64,000 bases of DNA from Desulfobulbaceae bacterium. Its GTDB lineage: Bacteria > Bacteroidota > Ignavibacteria > Kapaibacteriales > UBA2268. The stretch's first letter is position 1; every line of letters begins with the position of its first letter. The stretch is from NCBI GenBank assembly GCA_018335795.1, contig JAGXRP010000066.1, positions 1-64,000 on the forward strand. Direction: 5' to 3'. The notes below the pieces were generated by a model. That model saw nothing but the letters and a program-made list of their open reading frames with translations, was not told the origin of the DNA and did not search any database. The position numbers were made by a program, and so were the translations under genes. Positions 55,001-63,653 of this stretch are shown here, piece by piece.

Positions 55001-56109
55001 GATTCGTTCCCAAAAGAGTAGGTATTCATAGAGCTGAAATCGTTATCGTAACACAAGCTGAGATAATTATTCAAAACATAATCGGTGAAGGAGTAGAGCC
55101 AAAACTTCAAATCGTCAATTCATTAATTGATTTCGGAACAATTTATGTGGGGGAAATGGTTGACTCTTTGCAAGCTGTTACAGTCAAGAATATTGGAAAT
55201 GCACCACTCGAAATATTAGATACGAAGCATAATTATCCGAATGATGTAGATTTCACAACACTTGCCGGTGGTGGAAATTTCATACTCCAACCCGGTCAAG
55301 AAGCACTGATGGATTTTAGATTTACTGCAAATTCTCGCGGCAGAACAAGCGGAACACTGGAGTTTCTATACAATGGAGTAGGTAGCCCGGCTGTAGTGCA
55401 GCTTTTCGGCGAGGGAATTATAGATGCCGATTCCTCGGCAATCAGTCTCAAAGCATTAGATGCCGAAGGATACGCTGCAGATGCAGTTAAAGTCTATATT
55501 GTAGTAACTGACAGCTACTTAATGCAAATTTCCCGTACGGAGAGTTTCAGCTTAGAACTAAATTTTAATCCAAGTATGCTCTATCCGCTTGATTTCATCA
55601 TGGATTACATTGACGAACGCAATGCAAAAGTCAAAATTGAAGATTTATCAGCAGATGTTGAAAAAGGCGATACTCTTGCAACGGTCTGGTTCAGAGCAGG
55701 ACTTGGGAATGCCGAAATAAGCAAACTTGAATTGACAAACATCGAAGCAATTGGTGGCAACACAACTATTTCTCACGAAGACGGCACATTCAAACTTCTT
55801 GGCATCTGCTACGAAGGCGGCACCCGTCTATTCAATGCAAACAGCAAAGCCGGAATTGAAAGTGTGAATCCCAATCCGGCGGATAACTCAATTCAAATTA
55901 ATGTTTCATTTTCGGAAGCAGGTCAAACCGAAATTTTGCTCTATAACATAAAAGGCGAAATAGTCCGAACTATCTATAATGCCGACATTAGAAACGAGAA
56001 GTCAATCAGCTTGGATACCGATATATCGGATTTAGCAACCGGAAGCTACACATTGATTTTCAAATCGCCTACAATTATGCAAAAGACTCAGTTTTTGATC
56101 ATAAAATGA
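52030..56109 (+). CDS. Large T9SS-secreted protein: VWA, 7-unit propeller, ASH and cohesin-like domains
   Basis: The ATG at 52030 has GGAG upstream and a signal peptide (FFTIALLFIVLSVNHANGQ). Residues ~93-260 are a VWA domain with MIDAS: SSVLVIDVSGSMKGDRL and IIMLTDGQTERPN. After two Ig-like segments, seven units of about 58-60 residues, each with an F/Y-GG-(S/T/Q) turn and ...LAGSTESDD-like loop (EWQKIFGGSNSD to WQKTFGGQFED, residues ~496-902), suggest a seven-bladed propeller. Then come a choice-of-anchor D/ASH part (LIDFGTIYVGEMVDSLQAV), a cohesin-like stretch (~1130-1270) and a T9SS sorting domain (SVNPNPADNSIQINVSFS). It follows the OmpA-type gene by 54 bases. Likely a large adhesin or surface-scaffold protein. 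Confidence 0.75.
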   Translation: MKNHINKESFFTIALLFIVLSVNHANGQRLIFYDIDITAFPTVKAKFFAFDENWDMIRPTIPELTIIENGSVRNITGLSCPPPSKPQDISSVLVIDVSGSMKGDRLQNAKSAAGVWTNGIPNTSECAIVAFSSENYLVQDFTNDKLILNEKIQSLNANGGTNYEAALISEAAGGLLISGKGKNKPVIIMLTDGQTERPNIDLIVETANQQNCEIYIVTLGMECPQVLKEISDRTGGVWYENILTQEEAEYVYRKILGIVQGEKPCEIEWESKVQCELENVSVDLQFKNKISKNSYQLPITSLAKLVFEPDYIYFPNSEIGVKRDTTITITAINADMEVLSISSSNPAFEIIPNSFKIKQNESIDLTVSYLPNEKGYLFSKFEINTDLCFSTFFASGGLKIGQPEINTLKLLHPNGGEEFIVGSDTIITWEGVTPSDTCVLEYSIDSGNSWNLLTEQAFGLKFDWRNIPEPPSIDCLVRIYQPIQKEILGSLPIIEWQKIFGGSNSDFGNHIIQTNDGGYILAGSTESDDFGIPFNKGRSDIILIKIDKFGETQWLKIFGGSHNDGVTKILQTSDMGYILTGYSQSNDGDILNHLGNMDVWILKLNAAGDIDWSRTYGGSNSEIANSILETSDFGYIVSGSTESGNGDITNNNGKTDAWVFKLDPIGNIEWQSTFGGSLNDNFSSLIETSDGAYIAVGNTESNDFDLTANKGMNDIWVVKIAPPGLILWEKTFGGSRNDFGKSIIESRDGMYYIAGTVESADGDISASKGNQDIWLFKIDPTGNIIFWEKNFGGTQNDMAAHMILTEDEYLVVAASTGSNDGDITENKGIIQGVLDYWILKVDLDGGLNWQKTFGGQFEDKAESIQQTNDKGFILAGMSQSNNGDVAGHRGEEDIWVIKLYPDELIFQQDTSDALFSIVKPNGIAIDIDMLQVLVGSTKDSVVNEFVSNVGSWKFRVDSIYIQGADASAFSLVSGFPVYTIEQNDSYFAEFRFVPKRVGIHRAEIVIVTQAEIIIQNIIGEGVEPKLQIVNSLIDFGTIYVGEMVDSLQAVTVKNIGNAPLEILDTKHNYPNDVDFTTLAGGGNFILQPGQEALMDFRFTANSRGRTSGTLEFLYNGVGSPAVVQLFGEGIIDADSSAISLKALDAEGYAADAVKVYIVVTDSYLMQISRTESFSLELNFNPSMLYPLDFIMDYIDERNAKVKIEDLSADVEKGDTLATVWFRAGLGNAEISKLELTNIEAIGGNTTISHEDGTFKLLGICYEGGTRLFNANSKAGIESVNPNPADNSIQINVSFSEAGQTEILLYNIKGEIVRTIYNADIRNEKSISLDTDISDLATGSYTLIFKSPTIMQKTQFLIIK

Positions 56110-56232
56110 GATTTGAATTTGCTTCAACAGTTGATATTATCCACAACGCTATTTTAATCAAGAGAAAAGTTTTTTTATTTAAAATAAATGCTTGGCTCGA
56201 AAAATTAATTTTTTATTACCAAACATTCTGTT

Positions 56233-56240
56233 TATATTTG
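56233..56240 (+). promoter_or_regulatory. Bacteroidota -7 element before the hybrid sensor gene
   Basis: TATATTTG, exact TAnnTTTG match, 24 bases before the ATG at 56264. No clear TTG is at the -33 position. Confidence 0.4.
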
Positions 56241-56263
56241 CCTAATCATTCTGAGATAAAAAT

Positions 56264-57406
56264 ATGAGCGAAATTGAAAACGGAGAAAAGCCGTTACTTT
56301 TGATTATTGATGATAGTAAAGAAAATCTTCATTTTCTTTGCGACATATTCGATGAATACCGCAAATCCGTTACTGTTAGCGGACTTGAAGGTATAAATTT
56401 GGCAAATAGTCTCAAGCCAGATTTGATTCTGCTTGATATACTTATGCCTGAAATTAGTGGTTTCGACGTCTGTAGGGCAATTAAAGAAAACCCCGACAAC
56501 AAAGATATCCCAATCATATTTCTTTCGGGCAAATCGAAATTAGAAGATGTCGTAAAGGGGCTAAAACTTGGCGCAGTAGATTATATTACTAAGCCTTTCG
56601 AGCAAGAAGAACTCAAAGTTCGTGTCAAGACCAATCTCGAACTCAAAGCATCTAAAGATTTGATTAAGCGGCAAAGTGAGAAATTAGCAGAGTTGAACGA
56701 AGATTTCAGGCATTTCTTGTCAATAGCAACTCATGATTTAAAAAACTCATTATTAGTCATACAAGGATTCACCAAACTTCTAACTGAGCGTTATCACAAA
56801 TTTTCAGACTCTGAAAAATTGGATTTGCTTTCGGATATTTCGTTCACCGGCGAAATGATGTTCAAGATAATTATGAATTTAAGTTATGTTACTCGTTTAG
56901 AAGAGGGTAAAGTCCAACCATATTATACAGAATTTGATATTAATTATTTATTAGATGATTCGATTAAATATTTTAAAGAAATCGCAAACAGCAAAAATAT
57001 TAATATTAATTATATTAATAAAATTAAACAATTAAGTGTTTTCCAAGATTTGTCATTGATTAAAGAATGTATTGATAATGTTTTATCAAATGCCATCAAA
57101 TTTTCACCATTCAAGACCCAAATTACTGTCATAGCTTATAGCGAATCTATCAACAAAGACATGCGGCAAATGTTTGTAGTCGAAGTAGAAGACGAAGGTC
57201 CAGGCATTAAGGAAGAAGAACAGGCATTACTTTTCAAGAAATTTGCACGATTGTCATCACCATCAACAAATCACGAAATTACAACCGGGCTTGGGTTGGC
57301 GATTACTAAAATGATTGTTGAATTGCTCAAAGGGGAACTTAGCTTTTCTTCACAATTTGGCAAGGGTACAAAATTTGTTCTCAAATTTCCCGTAAATGTT
57401 GATTAG
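56264..57406 (+). CDS. Response regulator-histidine kinase hybrid
   Basis: A REC domain comes first: LLLIIDDSKENLHFL, DLILLDILMPEISGFDV (phosphoacceptor D58), IIFLSGKSKLEDV and YITKPFEQEEL. A HisKA helix pair follows with SIATHDLKNSLLVIQGF (H157), then HATPase_c: NVLSNAIKFSP (N box), VEDEGPGIKEEE (G1), FKKFARLSSPS (F) and GLGLAITKMIVELLKGEL (G2). There is no transmembrane or periplasmic sensor, so it is cytosolic and receives its signal through the REC domain or partners. Convergent with the usher gene, seven bases apart; it might serve that locus but nothing proves it. Confidence 0.85.
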   Translation: MSEIENGEKPLLLIIDDSKENLHFLCDIFDEYRKSVTVSGLEGINLANSLKPDLILLDILMPEISGFDVCRAIKENPDNKDIPIIFLSGKSKLEDVVKGLKLGAVDYITKPFEQEELKVRVKTNLELKASKDLIKRQSEKLAELNEDFRHFLSIATHDLKNSLLVIQGFTKLLTERYHKFSDSEKLDLLSDISFTGEMMFKIIMNLSYVTRLEEGKVQPYYTEFDINYLLDDSIKYFKEIANSKNININYINKIKQLSVFQDLSLIKECIDNVLSNAIKFSPFKTQITVIAYSESINKDMRQMFVVEVEDEGPGIKEEEQALLFKKFARLSSPSTNHEITTGLGLAITKMIVELLKGELSFSSQFGKGTKFVLKFPVNVD

Positions 57407-57413
57407 TAAAACT

Positions 57414-60400
57414 CTATTCATAACTCAAGGTAAGCTCAACTCTGTTATTATTCAGCTTTTTCTCTGATTTGCTGTCAGCTATAGGATATAATGGACCTCG
57501 TCCACTTGAAAGTAATCGGCTTCTGTCTATTCCCTTATTATAGAGATATGAAACTACTTCTGCAGCACGTTTCAATGACACATCTAAGTTTTCTTGCATA
57601 GTGCCTGAATTATCCGAATGACCTTCAATTTTCAAAATCAATTTAGGATTAGCTTTCATATGCACTGCAATCTTGTCTAAATATAACTTCATTTCCTTAT
57701 CAAGAAAAGTTATACGAGATTTTTTGAATATCAAAGGACTAATTTTGCCGTGACCAATATCATATTTTGGTTCATCAATTACAGTACCAGCATTTATTGT
57801 CTTTTCAATTGTGCTATTCTTTTCGCCAACATTTGTAGAATCTTTCATTTCATCCATTTTCTTGATAATCTGTGTATGACGACTTGTAGCTAATCCTCCA
57901 ATCTCATCGTCGGAGCCAATAAATTCAAAATCATCTTTGTCATCTTGACTTGGAGCTACATCACTAATAATTGCGAAACTAATATTACCAACGTAGTCTC
58001 CATCTTTTGACGGTTTGATGCTGAACTCTATTTCGCTCGGGATTGAAATGCTATTTAATATCTTTAATTGGTTCGAATCCAACTGTGCAATATAGTCACC
58101 TACAGGTATTCCATTGAAAAAATATGAACCATCTGAGAAAACCAGAACGCTTGTCGAATAGCTAGAATCTTTGCTCTTTATATTAACCCTCATACCACCG
58201 AAGCCTTGATTTCCACTTTCTGTCTTTTTCGATACTGAACCTTCGACAAAACCACTAATGTGGCAAGCTATATCTATAGATTTGTATGAGTATGGCGATG
58301 CAATAAACGAAAACTCTGTTAATTTGGGGATTGTTGCAGGATTTGAAAAGGATTCTGTGTTAACTCGAATATTGTATTTTGAATTTGGGATTAGATTACT
58401 CAGTATTTTATATTTGCCAACATTGCTTTTATGCACTAATGAACCTAAAACGGAAAAATCGCCTTCTGGAATCAATTCGTCTTCATTATCGAATGTATTA
58501 TTATAATTCACATCATTATAAAATCTTATTGCCGCAGAGCTTTTGCCGTATATCGAAGAAGAACCCATTGAATTCAGAAATGACAGCCTAAGATTCTGAG
58601 AATCAAACTCAACCGAACCACTTAGGTCTGATGAATAAACTGCATCTCTGTCTTGGTTGAAATCAGCATTGGAATTACTTCTGAGAGCGGCTAAATTCAT
58701 GTTAATACCTATTTTCAAATTTGATAACTTGTTGTACGTGTAGTAAACATAATTGGCATTGATTGCAATGTTCTTTTCCAATTGCAACTGCGAACCTGCA
58801 GATATAGAATTAATTTCCCAATTATCGGGGTTAACATAAGTCGAAAAGTTTAAGTTGAGTCTCCTAAGCACACTTAACAATTTTGCAACATTACCGAATG
58901 AGTATGTAGCACTTATTGATAAATTCTGCGTTGAATTGCTTATTTTCATTGCAACATCTCGTATAGTTAAATTATGTCTGATTGAAAAATTCATTCCACC
59001 CATATAAAAATTAAGGTTTGAGTATATATTACTTGTATTGAAATTCAGGAAGGCTTCCCTCGAACCATTTACCGAGAGTGAAAAAGGTAATGAAAATACA
59101 CGGTTGAACGAAGCAATCAAATTTATAGAATTTTTCTTATGGTTATAATCAGAATTAGTTTCAAAATGTGTGTAGGAGATCTCGAAATTTCCCAAAGAGT
59201 TTGAAGGGAGTTTGATTCCGGCTTCAAATATTCCTCTGTTTGTTGCAGTAAGATTTAATAGAGTATTGTTGTAGATATTTACAGCTGCTTGGTTTATCAG
59301 ATAAACGTCATCTGATAACTCTTCCTTAATAGCCGAGATTGAAGTTGTTAGCCACGAAAAAACACCCATATTGATTGAAGCGTCGGCGATTTTCAATCCT
59401 GAATTCTCATCTTGACCGGCAGCAATTGAATATCTCAACTCACCGGGTACTAATAATTGAGATGGGATATTCAGTACTTTCTCTTCGGTTATGAATTCAC
59501 CTCTTTCCCCGTATAACTTCACTTTGATATTGGTCAATCCGTACGTGATTGGTATTTCGAATCTATAGTAGCCATTAATATCTGCTTTTTTGATTTCGTA
59601 TAGCTGATCTGCCAAATATAGTTCAACAGTCCAATCCGGTTCGATTATATCTTCAATCACATAATCTGTAAAAGCATTAGGTAACTTGGATGTTTCGTTT
59701 GTAATCTGGATTCCTTTCAGACTATAGTAGGGTTTTCGAAATCCTTTACCTGAAGAATTTCTGTATGCCATATTTTGGATGTTACCTAAGGATATAGACT
59801 GAACCCAGTCACTCTCGACCAAATATCTCCAACGAAAACGGTCCTGATAATCAAATTCATCAGAGTAAAATCTCCCGAATATATTATATTGAAATTCACC
59901 GCTGAACAATTCTAAACCTGTGTTCAGATTAAAATTATAACTCTGATAATTGGTACTCTGAGAAGTTCCAATAGTATAATCAAGTATGCCGCCGTTAAGT
60001 ATGGTGAATATTCGGTCGGATATAACCGGGAAATTAAACTCATCTTTTGAATTGGTTTCGAACAAGTTTATTCTTTGTTCAGTTCGGATTGCTCTGAGAA
60101 AGGGCAATTCGTAATCTGATTGAACTGTAATTGAAAGACTGTTGAATAGTGTTCTAAACTTCAATTTAAACAAATCTTCGAGCAAATCTGTCCTGATGAA
60201 TACCTGGAAATCGGTAGCAAACCACGAATCGTCATTCAGTTGAGATATTATGCCTTCAATATCTCTGATTTCCTTCAACTTGAAATCAACTACGAATGAG
60301 CTATCCGCATTATTTACATATCCCTCAAACCGCTTGTTTTCTTTGGAGATATAATAGATTTTGAAGTAGCTTAGAACTTCTTCAAAAGGCAAATAAATAC

Positions 60401-60557
60401 TATCATTTTGGATATAGACAATGAAATCGGACGAATACTTTTGATATACTAATCCGAAAATTGCTTCTTCCCTCGATTCACGTGCTTCAATATTAAAGCT
60501 CGCAAAAAATATTAAGGGCAGAAATAAAATTATGTATCCGCCCGAGTTTTTCATCAT
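57414..60557 (-). CDS. Usher-like outer-membrane protein fused to an OmpA domain
   Basis: 1047 residues. Signal peptide FLPLIFFASFNIEA, then a long beta-barrel with usher-like features: GYYRFEIPITYGLTNIKVKLYG followed by LLVPGELRYSIAAGQ, resembling the plug/barrel junction of FimD/PapC-type ushers, and alternating strand repeats (ELSIT..., SISLGNIQNMAYRN). Later a carboxypeptidase-regulatory/CNA-B-like domain (GSYFFNGIPVGDYIAQLDSN) replaces the usual C-terminal domains. Residues ~930-1047 are an OmpA peptidoglycan-binding domain: ITFLDKEMKLYLDKIA, KIEGHSDNSGTMQEN and KLNNNRVELTL. Ushers export and assemble fimbrial subunits handed over by a chaperone; the OmpA tail would tie the assembly platform to peptidoglycan. 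Its start overlaps the chaperone gene (ATGA). Confidence 0.7.
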   Translation of the reverse strand: MMKNSGGYIILFLPLIFFASFNIEARESREEAIFGLVYQKYSSDFIVYIQNDSIYLPFEEVLSYFKIYYISKENKRFEGYVNNADSSFVVDFKLKEIRDIEGIISQLNDDSWFATDFQVFIRTDLLEDLFKLKFRTLFNSLSITVQSDYELPFLRAIRTEQRINLFETNSKDEFNFPVISDRIFTILNGGILDYTIGTSQSTNYQSYNFNLNTGLELFSGEFQYNIFGRFYSDEFDYQDRFRWRYLVESDWVQSISLGNIQNMAYRNSSGKGFRKPYYSLKGIQITNETSKLPNAFTDYVIEDIIEPDWTVELYLADQLYEIKKADINGYYRFEIPITYGLTNIKVKLYGERGEFITEEKVLNIPSQLLVPGELRYSIAAGQDENSGLKIADASINMGVFSWLTTSISAIKEELSDDVYLINQAAVNIYNNTLLNLTATNRGIFEAGIKLPSNSLGNFEISYTHFETNSDYNHKKNSINLIASFNRVFSLPFSLSVNGSREAFLNFNTSNIYSNLNFYMGGMNFSIRHNLTIRDVAMKISNSTQNLSISATYSFGNVAKLLSVLRRLNLNFSTYVNPDNWEINSISAGSQLQLEKNIAINANYVYYTYNKLSNLKIGINMNLAALRSNSNADFNQDRDAVYSSDLSGSVEFDSQNLRLSFLNSMGSSSIYGKSSAAIRFYNDVNYNNTFDNEDELIPEGDFSVLGSLVHKSNVGKYKILSNLIPNSKYNIRVNTESFSNPATIPKLTEFSFIASPYSYKSIDIACHISGFVEGSVSKKTESGNQGFGGMRVNIKSKDSSYSTSVLVFSDGSYFFNGIPVGDYIAQLDSNQLKILNSISIPSEIEFSIKPSKDGDYVGNISFAIISDVAPSQDDKDDFEFIGSDDEIGGLATSRHTQIIKKMDEMKDSTNVGEKNSTIEKTINAGTVIDEPKYDIGHGKISPLIFKKSRITFLDKEMKLYLDKIAVHMKANPKLILKIEGHSDNSGTMQENLDVSLKRAAEVVSYLYNKGIDRSRLLSSGRGPLYPIADSKSEKKLNNNRVELTLSYE

Positions 60558-61387
60558 ATTCCATCAAGGTCCACTACAAAGCTTTCGCTGAGAGGTTCGA
60601 ATGGAACTTTGAAATCATCCGGAACATCTTTATGTTCGTTAGACATTGAGAATTCTACTCTGTAACGACCATTATTGAAGAATTTTTTATCAAACTTGAA
60701 TGCTCGAGTGCCGGAAAAATAAAATGGGGTCATTTCTTTGGTTTCGGCAACTAATTTTCCTGACATATCAAACACTTTCATTGCCGATGTCCCCAAAAAT
60801 GGTGCATTACCGCCTTTCTGTACATCAACCATTATATTAACTTTCGCAGAATCGGCAAAAGCGCGAACCGGGCTAACGCTTATTTCACAATGTGTTTGCC
60901 CTTTATCAACAATGAGAGCTGATATTAGTGTGAAGTGGATGTCAATCTGGGCTGTAATTTTATCTGTATAAGTAGTGTCAACTTCTTGGGGAGGATTCTT
61001 AGATAAAACATGTATTCGCCCAAAGTAGGTACCATCAGGTGCGTCAGACATATTACCGAGCATGAATTTTACGACCTGCTCCTCATTTCCTTTCAGTAAC
61101 AGTCTTTTTGGGAACACTCTTACGTAAGGAGTAGCAGACCATTTTGCTTCGGGGATTGTATCTCCATATACTAAGCTGTAGTTGCCTAATGAGTCGTAAT
61201 TGGGGTATCCGAACATAATATCAATAATTACTTCTTTAGTTTCATTTGACATATTCAGAATTTTCAAATTACTTGCTCGATTTTTTTGGTTCAGAAATAC
61301 TGCTTGTGGATATAATCCAATTTGCGAAAGCATTTCGGTACTTAAAAAAATCAATGACAATACAATTATTATAGCAAATTTTTTCAT
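60554..61387 (-). CDS. PapD-like periplasmic pilus chaperone
   Basis: The ATG at 61387 (GGAG six bases upstream) replaces the track start 61399. Signal peptide KKFAIIIVLSLIFLSTEM. The mature N-terminus IGLYPQAVFLNQKNRASNL with NLKILNMSNETKEVIIDI matches the G1/A strands of PapD-type chaperones, which bind subunits and complete their Ig fold; ATPYVRVFPKRLLLKGNEEQVVKF is the usual F-strand region. Length (277) is normal. It is translationally coupled to the usher, so a chaperone-usher pair is strongly suggested. The ORFs at 60738 and 61200 are shadows. Confidence 0.75.
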   Translation of the reverse strand: MKKFAIIIVLSLIFLSTEMLSQIGLYPQAVFLNQKNRASNLKILNMSNETKEVIIDIMFGYPNYDSLGNYSLVYGDTIPEAKWSATPYVRVFPKRLLLKGNEEQVVKFMLGNMSDAPDGTYFGRIHVLSKNPPQEVDTTYTDKITAQIDIHFTLISALIVDKGQTHCEISVSPVRAFADSAKVNIMVDVQKGGNAPFLGTSAMKVFDMSGKLVAETKEMTPFYFSGTRAFKFDKKFFNNGRYRVEFSMSNEHKDVPDDFKVPFEPLSESFVVDLDGI

Positions 61388-61447
61388 CTCAAACTCCAAG
61401 ATTATATTTCAATTTAAATTATTAACGCGAATAAATCAATTTATTAG

Positions 61448-61900
61448 TTAATTGTCCACATATTCTACTGCAATTTCGGGGTCTAATTTATAAATGCCCG
61501 ATTGTGAATTTGACAATACTTCAATTGATAGAACTTTAATAGTCACAATGTATGTACTTTGCTCACTGACATAAATACTTGATTCGTGAAATGGAAATTC
61601 AAAACCACTAATTGGTCCTGTTTTCCATTCGGTGTTGACTTTGATAAACTGATTTCCTGTATCCTTCAGTTTTGTAATTCTAATTGGACGGTCTTTTTGG
61701 CACTTAATTACAAATTTAATCACCTGTTCATCATCTGCGAATACTCGTTTTGTACCGGCTGGAATACTTTCAATGTTGAGATTATCAATTATAACTATTG
61801 ATAACGCATCTTTCTCATTAACATCAAATGCAAAACACACATGTTGATTAATAAAACAAGCGAGTAACAACGTTAAAAATATTTTTATTATTCTTTTCAT
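61448..61900 (-). CDS. Probable minor subunit of the chaperone-usher locus
   Basis: The ATG at 61900 gives a signal peptide (IIKIFLTLLLACFINQHVCFA); the track start is a GTG inside a hairpin. The mature part resembles the downstream subunits in plan: VNEKDALSIVIIDNLNIESIPAGTKRVF at the start and LDPEIAVEYVDN at the end, but the middle is different, with only ~130 residues. It lies between the subunit genes and the chaperone, after the hairpin, the position of a tip or adaptor subunit in classical operons. This is inferred. Confidence 0.5.
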   Translation of the reverse strand: MKRIIKIFLTLLLACFINQHVCFAFDVNEKDALSIVIIDNLNIESIPAGTKRVFADDEQVIKFVIKCQKDRPIRITKLKDTGNQFIKVNTEWKTGPISGFEFPFHESSIYVSEQSTYIVTIKVLSIEVLSNSQSGIYKLDPEIAVEYVDN

Positions 61901-61912
61901 TTTTGTTAATAA

Positions 61913-61940
61913 ATGCACCCATATTTGACTATGGGTGCAT
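61913..61940 (-). terminator. Strong hairpin (attenuator) between subunit and assembly genes
   Basis: ATGCACCCATA-TTTGAC-TATGGGTGCAT, 11 perfect pairs, flanked by A/T-rich sequence on both sides. Transcripts from the subunit genes would partly stop here, so fewer copies of chaperone and usher than of subunits would be made. Confidence 0.55.
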
Positions 61941-61960
61941 TTAATAGTTATTCAATAAAC

Positions 61961-62443
61961 TCACAAACCCTCGTAACAGTATTCTATACCTAATTCGTAT
62001 TCTTTCAATCCAATAGTCGCTGTGCTTGCATCAATTTCGTCGAGCTTATAAAATACATCGAAGAATGATTCCGCAGGAAAATCAGGGATTGTAAAGACTC
62101 CTGTATTACCCGGAACCGGCAAATTGCCAGGTCCGTACCACGCTCCCGAAAGAACAGGGTCACCCGGGTCTTCAGGTAATGCAATAGGACCTAAAAAGTT
62201 AATTTGGACATTTCTACCCGGTTCGCCTGCGATTTTGAAAATCCATTCATTGTCGGCAGTTAGAATTCTTGCTTGACCTTGAATCAATTCGAATAACGAA
62301 ATACTGAATGGTGCTGTTACATTCAGAGGCACGATAACTGTAGCGGTCATAGTACCAACTTCACCTACGCTCTGGTTATGTGTTTGTGCGAGCACACTAC
62401 CCGAAAGTAGTAAAAAGACCAAACAACAAGCTATCTTTCTCAT
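61961..62443 (-). CDS. DUF4402-like fimbrial subunit-type protein 4
   Basis: 160 residues with a signal peptide (KIACCLVFLLLSGSVLAQ). The mature start NQSVGEVGTMTATVIVPLNV shares the pattern S-V-x-E-x-G-x-L-x-x-x-V-I-x-P-L with the neighbours and with DUF4402 proteins. AAGGTGATATC precedes the ATG. Two cysteines near the end (YCYEGL) are absent from its paralogues, so the folding end may differ. It is a probable pilus or surface-fibre subunit; its place as last of the tandem copies before the hairpin suggests a different role from the others. Confidence 0.65.
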   Translation of the reverse strand: MRKIACCLVFLLLSGSVLAQTHNQSVGEVGTMTATVIVPLNVTAPFSISLFELIQGQARILTADNEWIFKIAGEPGRNVQINFLGPIALPEDPGDPVLSGAWYGPGNLPVPGNTGVFTIPDFPAESFFDVFYKLDEIDASTATIGLKEYELGIEYCYEGL

Positions 62444-62474
62444 GATATCACCTTTAGGTTAAATTATTACAAAA

Positions 62475-62981
62475 TTAAAGATTTCTGTATTTGCCTCTGG
62501 CATTGACAGTAAATGTTTTTACTCCAACAGAAGTGGCATTTATAGCATCTATTTCTGTAATTTTGAATGTAATCCAACCAATATCTCTTGGTGAATTTTC
62601 CCAATACCAATTTTGATTTAACGGATATCCCGGGAATGAGAATGTCATAGGAGGCATTTCTTCGTAAAATTCCCACCAACCAACAATTTTAACTCCATCA
62701 ACGTCTGCCGGTTTGTAAAGATTGAAATCAACAATATATGGCGCTTCTCTACCCATTTCGAATAACAAAATTCCTTCGGGAGGAGTGAGTATTCTTTTTT
62801 GTCCAAATATTGCTTCAGGAACAGGATTGCCATTTGGGATATTGGCTGTTATATCGACAATATAGAATGGTTTAATTACTTTTGCTGTCAAAGTGCCACT
62901 TTCAGGAACCGGTGTGTTGTGTTGAGCTAATAAACACCCAAATGCTCCCAAGAAAACGATAAAAACGATAAGCTTTTTCAT
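62475..62981 (-). CDS. DUF4402-like fimbrial subunit-type protein 3
   Basis: The ATG at 62981 with GGAG upstream replaces the track start. Signal peptide KKLIVFIVFLGAFGCLLAQ. The mature start HNTPVPESGTLTAKVIKPFYI and the end EIDAINATSVGVKTFTVNARGKYRNL match the paralogues, including the final A-x-G/Q-Y-x-N-L. It is 168 residues. It is a probable chaperone-usher subunit; its N-terminal extension could be the donor strand for the next subunit. Confidence 0.65.
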   Translation of the reverse strand: MKKLIVFIVFLGAFGCLLAQHNTPVPESGTLTAKVIKPFYIVDITANIPNGNPVPEAIFGQKRILTPPEGILLFEMGREAPYIVDFNLYKPADVDGVKIVGWWEFYEEMPPMTFSFPGYPLNQNWYWENSPRDIGWITFKITEIDAINATSVGVKTFTVNARGKYRNL

Positions 62982-63056
62982 ATTACTCTCCATAAATAAA
63001 TTTTTTAATATTAATTTTTTAATACAATTGGAAAATTTTTGAAGTATTTTCCGAAC

Positions 63057-63593
63057 TTATATGTTGTGGTATTGTGCTGAAACTTTTTGCACGAACCTTC
63101 TATAGCCCGGTTCTGCATTCTCGTACGCCCAAACCCAATTGTAATCAATGTGCAAATAATACTTACCTGTAGTACTCAAACTTACAATTTCCTTACCGGC
63201 GCTAAAATTCAGAATAGGAATGCTTTGAAGTGGTGTACCAAGAGGTGGTTTAGGGGTACCTCTTAGAACGAAATTAATTTCAACGTTGTCTTGAATAGTT
63301 TCAAATTCGATTGATAATTCGATTGCACTTCCTGCCTCCCCTGAATATGTAAAGTAACTTCTTTTATCCGAATCTTCATGTTCATGAGTTCCTAAATTAT
63401 ATTTTGAACCAACCGGGACAGTTGGGAAATTCAGGAAATCATCATGAACATTAGGGCTTACAGATAGCGGAATTATAATATGGCAGACTAAATTGCCCGT
63501 TTCAGGAACCGAAGAATTGAAATTTACGTCTTGGGCATTTACATAAGCGATTGCCCCGAACATAAGTATTAATATTAAGATGCTTTGTTTCAT
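63057..63593 (-). CDS. DUF4402-like fimbrial subunit-type protein 2
   Basis: 178 residues. Signal peptide KQSILILILMFGAIAYVNAQ. SSVPETGNLVCHIIIPLSVSP is the family start, and the end KVSAQYHNI is shared. GGAGGTTCAA precedes the ATG. The middle is more divergent (FPTVPVGSKYNLGTHEHEDSD). Likely a subunit specialised for a different position in the fibre. Confidence 0.6.
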   Translation of the reverse strand: MKQSILILILMFGAIAYVNAQDVNFNSSVPETGNLVCHIIIPLSVSPNVHDDFLNFPTVPVGSKYNLGTHEHEDSDKRSYFTYSGEAGSAIELSIEFETIQDNVEINFVLRGTPKPPLGTPLQSIPILNFSAGKEIVSLSTTGKYYLHIDYNWVWAYENAEPGYRRFVQKVSAQYHNI

Positions 63594-63653
63594 TTGAACC
63601 TCCGGTTGAATAGAAATGGCATTAAACTACATAGTCCTCTACCATTAGTCATA

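Noticed and set aside
31518-57406. T9SS machinery genes
   Set aside because: Only cargo proteins with sorting domains are present; no PorV, SprA/Sov, GldK-N or PorU-like gene was recognised.
57400-57420. Terminator between the hybrid kinase and usher genes
   Set aside because: Only seven bases separate the stop codons and no hairpin is visible.
57414-61451. Plus-strand ORFs at 58258, 58379, 60738 and 61200
   Set aside because: All lie opposite the usher and chaperone genes and show no protein features.
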